From the NCBI RefSeq assembly GCF_049801055.1, contig NZ_JBNAGF010000006.1:219199-283198 (forward strand): 64,000 nucleotides of DNA. The letters are read 5' to 3'. A program made the translations under genes and the position numbers. The stretch comes from JBNAGF01 sp049801055. GTDB lineage: Bacteria > Pseudomonadota > Alphaproteobacteria > Rhodobacterales > Rhodobacteraceae. Of this stretch, positions 59,613 to 64,000 are shown piece after piece. Numbering within the stretch: position 1 is the first letter of the stretch; each line of letters begins with the position of its first letter. Under the pieces are notes generated by a model. The model was not told where the DNA came from. It searched no databases and worked only from the letters and a program-made list of their open reading frames with translations.

Positions 59613-59641
59613 TTGTCTCAAATCGCGACAAAACCTATAAT
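59613..59641 (+). promoter_or_regulatory. Promoter of the bhcABCD operon with inverted TTGTC repeat
   Basis: TTGTCT (59613-59618), a 17-base spacer and a perfect TATAAT (59636-59641) form a strong sigma-70-type promoter 31 bases before the bhcA ATG. TTGTC (59613-59617) and GACAA (59627-59631) make an inverted repeat over the -35 and spacer, and another ATTGTC lies exactly 30 bases upstream (59582). These are candidate sites for an IclR-type regulator such as BhcR. Confidence 0.7.
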
Positions 59642-59671
59642 GGCCGCAAACCGTCATAGGAGAAGAGCGTC

Positions 59672-60862
59672 ATGAGCTTTCAGAATCCCGTATTTATCCC
59701 TGGTCCAACGAACATGCCGGAGGAGATCCGCAAGTCGATTTACATGCCGACGATTGACCACCGTTCTCCCTTGTTTGGAGAGATTCTTCATCCTGCGCTT
59801 TCGGGTGTAAAGAAGGTTTTGAAGAGCGAGACGGCTGAGATTTTCATTTTCCCGTCGACTGGGACGGGCGGCTGGGAGACGGCTTTGACGAACACGCTGA
59901 GCGCTGGCGACAAGGTTCTTGCTGCGCGCAACGGGATGTTCAGTCACCGCTGGATCGACATGTGCCAGCGTCATGGTCTTGATGTTCAGGTTGTCGAGGC
60001 GACCTGGGGCACGGGTCTTCCTGCGGATCGTTACGAAGAGATCCTGAAGGCGGATACGAACCACGAGATCAAGGTTGTTCTGGCCACGCATAACGAGACC
60101 GCCACCGGCGTGAAGTCGGATATTGGCGCGGTGCGCAAGGCGCTGGACGCGGCCGGTCACCCGGCGATGCTGTTTGTTGACGGTGTGTCCTCGATTGCCT
60201 CGATGGATTTCCGCATGGACGAATGGGGTGTGGACATTGCCGTGACCGGTTCGCAGAAAGGCTTCATGCTGCCCGCGGGTCTGGCCATTGTGGGCTTCTC
60301 GCCCAAGGCGATGGCTGCGGTTGAGGGCGCGACCCTGCCGCGCACGTTCTTCGACATTCGTGACATGCAGAAGGGTTATGCCGCCAATGCCTATCCGTAC
60401 ACCCCCGCTGTCGGCCTGATGAATGGTCTGAAGCTGGCGACCGAGATGCTGCTGGACGAGGGCCTAGAGAATGTCTTTGCCCGTCACCACCGCATTGCCG
60501 AGGGCGTGCGCCTGGCGGTGAATGCCTGGGGTCTGGAGCTCTGCGCGCAGTCGTCGGATGTCTATTCCGACACGGTCAGCGCGATCAAGACGCCGGAAGG
60601 TTTTAATGCGACGGATATCGTGACCCATGCGGCCAGCAAGTACGGCGTCGCCTATGGCGTTGGTCTTGGCGAGGTTGCCGGCAAGGTGTTCCGGATCGGT
60701 CACCTGGGTCAGCTGACCGACGTTCTGGCGCTGTCCGGTATTGCCACCGCCGAAATGGTGATGGCCGACCTCGGCCTGGACATCAAGTTGGGTTCGGGCG
60801 TTGCCGCGGCCCAGGACTACTATCGCAACTCCACGGTCGCCTCGCAAAAAGCGGCCGCTTGA
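59672..60862 (+). CDS. bhcA: L-aspartate--glyoxylate aminotransferase BhcA
   Basis: First enzyme of the beta-hydroxyaspartate cycle: makes glycine from glyoxylate using aspartate as amino donor and forms oxaloacetate. The 396-residue class V aminotransferase begins QNPVFIPGPTNMPEEIRKSI and has the PLP lysine Lys196 in GSQKGFMLP. It is identified as BhcA by its place at the head of bhcABCD. TAGGAGAAGAG is the ribosome binding site. The first half uses many more T-ending codons (GTT, CTT, GCT) than its neighbours. Its stop shares a base with the bhcB start (TGATG). Confidence 0.93.
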   Translation: MSFQNPVFIPGPTNMPEEIRKSIYMPTIDHRSPLFGEILHPALSGVKKVLKSETAEIFIFPSTGTGGWETALTNTLSAGDKVLAARNGMFSHRWIDMCQRHGLDVQVVEATWGTGLPADRYEEILKADTNHEIKVVLATHNETATGVKSDIGAVRKALDAAGHPAMLFVDGVSSIASMDFRMDEWGVDIAVTGSQKGFMLPAGLAIVGFSPKAMAAVEGATLPRTFFDIRDMQKGYAANAYPYTPAVGLMNGLKLATEMLLDEGLENVFARHHRIAEGVRLAVNAWGLELCAQSSDVYSDTVSAIKTPEGFNATDIVTHAASKYGVAYGVGLGEVAGKVFRIGHLGQLTDVLALSGIATAEMVMADLGLDIKLGSGVAAAQDYYRNSTVASQKAAA

Positions 60863-61830
60863 TGAAGGACGGTCTCGACATGGAAATCCCTACCCTGGCG
60901 GACATGCTTGTTGCCCATGAGCGCATCAAGCCGCATATCCGGCGCACGCCGGTCCGCACCTCGAACTATCTCAACGAGCTGACCGGCGCGGAGATCTTCT
61001 TCAAGTGCGAGAACTTCCAGGAGCCGGGCGCCTTCAAGGTGCGCGGTGCCACCAACGCGGTGTTCGGGCTGGACGAGGAGCAGGCGAAAAAGGGTGTGGC
61101 CACCCATTCTTCGGGCAACCATGCGTCGTGCCTGAGCTACGCGGCGATGCTGCGCGGCATTCCATGCAACGTGGTGATGCCGCATACGGCACCGCAGGCC
61201 AAGAAGGACACGGTCCGTCGCTATGGCGGCAAGATCACCGAATGCGAGCCCTCGACCACGTCGCGGGAAGAGACCTTTGCCAAGGTGCAGGCCGCGACCG
61301 GCGGCGACTTCGTGCACCCCTATAATGACCCGCGGGTGATCGCGGGGCAGGGGACCTGTTCGAAGGAGCTTCTGGAGCAGACCGGCGGGCTGGACATGGT
61401 TGTCGCGCCGATTGGCGGCGGCGGCATGATCTCGGGCACCTGCCTGACGCTGTCGAACCTTGCTCCCGAGACCAGGATCATCGCGGCCGAGCCGGAGCAG
61501 GCTGACGATGCCTATCGCAGCTTCAAGGCGGGTCACATCATTGCTGATGACGCGCCCAAGACGATTGCGGACGGGCTGCTGGTGCCGCTGAAGGACCTGA
61601 CCTGGCATTTTGTGTCGAACCATGTGTCGGAGATCTACACGGCCTCCGAGCAGGAGATCATCGACGCGATGAAACTGACGTGGAAGCACCTGCGGGTTGT
61701 CATGGAACCGTCCAGCGCGGTGCCGCTGGCGACGATTTTGAAGAACCCCGACGCCTTCAAGGGCAAGCGCGTGGGCGTGATCATCACCGGCGGCAATGTC
61801 GATCTCGACAAGCTGCCGTGGACATTGTGA
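60862..61830 (+). CDS. bhcB: Beta-hydroxyaspartate dehydratase BhcB
   Basis: Dehydrates erythro-3-hydroxyaspartate to iminosuccinate. The 322-residue PLP enzyme of the serine/threonine dehydratase group has the PLP lysine Lys59 in GAFKVRGATNAVF, ATHSSGNHASCLS and the GGGGM phosphate loop. The ATG at 60862 overlaps the bhcA stop; an in-frame ATG at 60880 (MEIPTLADML) is an alternative. The third gene starts 14 bases after its stop. Confidence 0.92.
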   Translation: MKDGLDMEIPTLADMLVAHERIKPHIRRTPVRTSNYLNELTGAEIFFKCENFQEPGAFKVRGATNAVFGLDEEQAKKGVATHSSGNHASCLSYAAMLRGIPCNVVMPHTAPQAKKDTVRRYGGKITECEPSTTSREETFAKVQAATGGDFVHPYNDPRVIAGQGTCSKELLEQTGGLDMVVAPIGGGGMISGTCLTLSNLAPETRIIAAEPEQADDAYRSFKAGHIIADDAPKTIADGLLVPLKDLTWHFVSNHVSEIYTASEQEIIDAMKLTWKHLRVVMEPSSAVPLATILKNPDAFKGKRVGVIITGGNVDLDKLPWTL

Positions 61831-61844
61831 AGGGAGCAACGACA

Positions 61845-63008
61845 ATGAACAAACCGGTAAATCTCGACGGCCTCGAAGTTGGCTTTGACGTTCCCGCCCT
61901 GCCGGGCATGGACGAAGCCGACATCCAGACCCCCTGCCTTGTGCTGGATCTGGACGCGCTTGAGCGCAACATCAAGAAGATGGGTGACTATGCCAAGGAT
62001 CACGGCATGCGTCACCGCACCCACGGCAAGATGCACAAGTCGGTGGACGTGCAGAAGCTGCAGGAAGAACTGGGCGGCGCCTGCGGCGTTTGCTGTCAGA
62101 AAGTTTCCGAAGCGGAAGTTTTTGCGCGTGGCGGCATCAAGGACGTTCTGGTCTCCAACCAGGTCCGTGAAGCGGCCAAGATCGATCGTCTGGCGCGTCT
62201 GCCCAAGCTTGGCGCCCGCACGATCTGCTGCGTGGACGACATCGCGAACGTGGCCGACCTGTCTGCCGCGGCGCAAAAGCACGGCACTCAGATCGAATGT
62301 CTCGTCGAGATCGATTGTGGCGCGGGCCGCTGCGGTGTGACGACGACGCCGGAAGTTGTCGAAATCGCCAAGGCGATCGACGCGGCAGAAGGCCTCAAGT
62401 TCTCGGGCATCCAGGCCTATCAGGGCGCGATGCAGCACATGGACGACTACAACGACCGCAAAGAGAAGATCGACATCGCGGTTGCCATGGTGAAAGACGC
62501 AGTCGACACGCTGAAGACCGAGGGTCTTGAGTGTGACATCGTCGGCGGCGGCGGCACCGGCTCCTACTACTTCGAGAGCGACTCGGGCGTCTACAACGAG
62601 CTGCAGTGCGGTTCCTACGCGTTCATGGATGCCGATTACGGCCGTATTCTCGATCAAGACGGCAACCGCATCGACCAGGGCGAGTGGGAGAATGCGTTCT
62701 TCATCCTCACCTCGGTGATGAGCCACGCCAAGGCCGACAAGGCCATCGTGGATGCCGGTCTCAAGGCGCAGTCGGTCGACAGCGGTCTGCCGACGGTCTT
62801 TGGTCGCGATGATGTCGAATACATCAAGTGCTCGGACGAACATGGCGTTGTCGCCGATCCCGGCGGAGTGCTGAAAGTGAACGACAAGCTGAAGCTGGTG
62901 CCCGGTCACTGCGACCCCACCGCCAATGTTCACGATTGGTATGTCGGCGTCCGCAACGGCAAGGTCGAAACCGTCTGGCCGGTCTCGGCCCGCGGCAAGG
63001 CCTACTGA
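61845..63008 (+). CDS. bhcC: Beta-hydroxyaspartate aldolase BhcC
   Basis: Condenses glycine and glyoxylate to erythro-3-hydroxyaspartate, the carbon-carbon bond forming step. The 387-residue protein is of the D-threonine aldolase/DSD1 fold: PLP lysine Lys62 in RTHGKMHKS, GGGGTGSYYFE for phosphate binding, and the C-terminal metal site around VPGHCDPTANVHDW. AGGGAG precedes the start. A strong terminator-like hairpin lies between it and bhcD. Confidence 0.93.
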   Translation: MNKPVNLDGLEVGFDVPALPGMDEADIQTPCLVLDLDALERNIKKMGDYAKDHGMRHRTHGKMHKSVDVQKLQEELGGACGVCCQKVSEAEVFARGGIKDVLVSNQVREAAKIDRLARLPKLGARTICCVDDIANVADLSAAAQKHGTQIECLVEIDCGAGRCGVTTTPEVVEIAKAIDAAEGLKFSGIQAYQGAMQHMDDYNDRKEKIDIAVAMVKDAVDTLKTEGLECDIVGGGGTGSYYFESDSGVYNELQCGSYAFMDADYGRILDQDGNRIDQGEWENAFFILTSVMSHAKADKAIVDAGLKAQSVDSGLPTVFGRDDVEYIKCSDEHGVVADPGGVLKVNDKLKLVPGHCDPTANVHDWYVGVRNGKVETVWPVSARGKAY

Positions 63009-63064
63009 TCCGGCCGGACCTGACGAAAACCTCTCCCCGGGCCACGATGGTGGCCAGTTCCTTG

Positions 63065-63095
63065 GGGGGTCGGGTGTGCCGACCCCCGCTTTTTT
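63065..63095 (+). terminator. Intrinsic-terminator-like hairpin between bhcC and bhcD
   Basis: GGGGGTCGG (63065-63073) / CCGACCCCC (63079-63087), nine perfect base pairs with loop GTGTG, then GC and six T (63090-63095). It has full terminator form but sits inside the operon, 13 bases before the bhcD start codon. Confidence 0.85.
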
Positions 63096-63107
63096 GAAGG
63101 AATCACA

Positions 63108-64000
63108 ATGCTGATTGTCCCTGAAAAAGAAATCGCCGACCTGATGACCCGCGATGCGGCCTTTGATGCCGTCGAGAAGGTCTTTGCCGCCATGGCGTCG
63201 GGCGATGCCTACAACTTTCCGGTCGTTCGCGAGGCGATCGGCCACGAAGACGCGCTTTACGGCTTCAAGGGCGGCTTTGACCGCGCCGGCCTGACGCTCG
63301 GCCTGAAGGCCGGCGGCTACTGGCCGAACAATCTGGAAAAGCGCGGGCTGATCAACCACCAGTCCACCGTGTTCCTGTTCGATCCCGACACCGGCAAGGC
63401 CAAGGCGATGGTGGGCGGCAACCTGCTGACCGCGCTGCGCACCGCAGCCGCGTCCTCGGTGTCGATCAAGCATCTGGCGCGTGAAGACGCCAAGGTGATC
63501 GGCATGGTCGGCGCCGGCCACCAGGCCACGTTCCAGCTGCGTGCCGCGCTTGAGCAGCGCAACTTCGAGAAGGTGATCGGTTGGAACTACCACCCGGAAA
63601 TGCTGCCCAATATCGAAAAGGTCGCGGCCGAGGCCGGCGTGCCGTTCGAAGCGGTCGACCTGCCGGGCATGACCGAAGCCGATGTCATCATCTCGATCAC
63701 CTCTGCCTTCGCGCCGTCGCTGATGGCCGATCACGTCGCCCCCGGCACCCATGTCGCCTGCATGGGAACCGACACCAAGGGCAAGCAGGAAGTCGAAGCG
63801 GCCCTGCTGGCACGCGCGTCGGTCTTTACCGACGAAGTGGCCCAGTCGATCTCGATCGGCGAAGCCCAGCACGCCATCGCCGAAGGCCTGATCAAGGAAA
63901 ACGACATCGCCCAGGTCGGAGCCGTCATCAACGGAACCAATCCGGGACGCACAAGCGATGACCAGATCACCCTCTTCGACGGAACAGGCGTCGGGCTGCA
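63108..64000 (+). CDS. bhcD: Iminosuccinate reductase BhcD (3' partial)
   Basis: NAD(P)H-dependent reduction of iminosuccinate to aspartate, closing the beta-hydroxyaspartate cycle. A member of the ornithine cyclodeaminase/mu-crystallin fold: VPEKEIADLM at the start, FKGGFDRAGLTLGLKAGGYWP, TALRTAAASS, and the Rossmann motif GMVGAGHQATFQLR. About 297 residues are visible and the frame is open to the end of the window, so the C-terminus is missing. GAAGGA lies eight bases upstream of the ATG. It follows the hairpin at 63065-63095. Confidence 0.92.
   Translation, partial: MLIVPEKEIADLMTRDAAFDAVEKVFAAMASGDAYNFPVVREAIGHEDALYGFKGGFDRAGLTLGLKAGGYWPNNLEKRGLINHQSTVFLFDPDTGKAKAMVGGNLLTALRTAAASSVSIKHLAREDAKVIGMVGAGHQATFQLRAALEQRNFEKVIGWNYHPEMLPNIEKVAAEAGVPFEAVDLPGMTEADVIISITSAFAPSLMADHVAPGTHVACMGTDTKGKQEVEAALLARASVFTDEVAQSISIGEAQHAIAEGLIKENDIAQVGAVINGTNPGRTSDDQITLFDGTGVGL

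Noticed and set aside
61635..63872. Minus-strand open frame of 745 codons opposite bhcB-bhcD
   Set aside because: It mirrors three well-identified bhc genes, has no recognisable domain, and is explained by high GC at third codon positions keeping the antisense frame open.

Overview
The window is a gene-dense, GC-rich alphaproteobacterial chromosome segment from the Rhodobacteraceae (Roseobacter group). The evidence is a split, circularly permuted ssrA whose tag reads ANDNRAPVAVAA, an alpha-type sspB, the F1-ATPase zeta inhibitor beside purC, the trgA-trgB-cysK locus known from Rhodobacter sphaeroides, a dmdA-acuI pair for marine DMSP, and the bhcABCD beta-hydroxyaspartate cycle cluster. No IS element, CRISPR array, integrase or rRNA was seen. 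One tRNA (Ser, anticodon GGA) and one tmRNA are present. Nearly all large antisense frames are shadows caused by high GC at codon position 3.

Layout. 1-5.8 kb: 3' part of a fused indolepyruvate:ferredoxin oxidoreductase, an acyltransferase, murI, argC. 5.8-11 kb: cytochrome c maturation (ccmE, ccmF, ccmH) with an endolysin/holin cassette inserted between ccmE and ccmF, then a PaaG-like enoyl-CoA hydratase/isomerase. 11-14.7 kb: a homocysteine methyltransferase domain protein, ATPase inhibitor zeta, purC-purS-purQ. 14.7-21.5 kb: dctB-dctD (DctD lacks the GAFTGA loop) and rne with a long structured leader. 21.6-26.5 kb: TusA-like protein, ccdA, a membrane alpha/beta hydrolase coupled to a cytochrome P450, class I aldolase. 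26.6-32.2 kb: mostly minus strand: tag, the fumC-DUF4169-RHH operon, sspB, chrA, a SnoaL-like protein. 32.3-37.5 kb: a serine hydrolase, two HupE-like membrane proteins, ssrA (minus) and a VWA-Hint protein.

37.7-42.8 kb is a DMSP island. A GntR/FCD repressor (candidate DmdR) faces an operon of DUF2182, DUF1326, DinB, dmdA and acuI, with TGTCTGACA-type operator boxes between them. 42.9-51.5 kb: a class V aminotransferase, a cyclopropane-fatty-acid synthase, trgA, trgB, cysK, an MscS/DUF3772 channel and an AlaX editing protein, then tRNA-Ser. 51.8-59.2 kb is a sugar (probably glucose) uptake module on the minus strand (binding protein, two permeases, ATPase, glucokinase), with a divergent OmpR-type two-component system. 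The region between them carries helically phased direct repeats. 59.2-64 kb: promoter and genes bhcA, bhcB, bhcC and 5' bhcD, which convert glyoxylate plus glycine to oxaloacetate. A terminator-like hairpin lies between bhcC and bhcD.

No wholly new multi-gene system could be proven from sequence alone. The strongest leads are the GAFTGA-less DctD, the DUF2182-DUF1326-DinB genes linked to dmdA, the lysis cassette inside the ccm genes, the repeat-bearing rne leader, the VWA-Hint protein, and the intra-operon hairpin in bhc.
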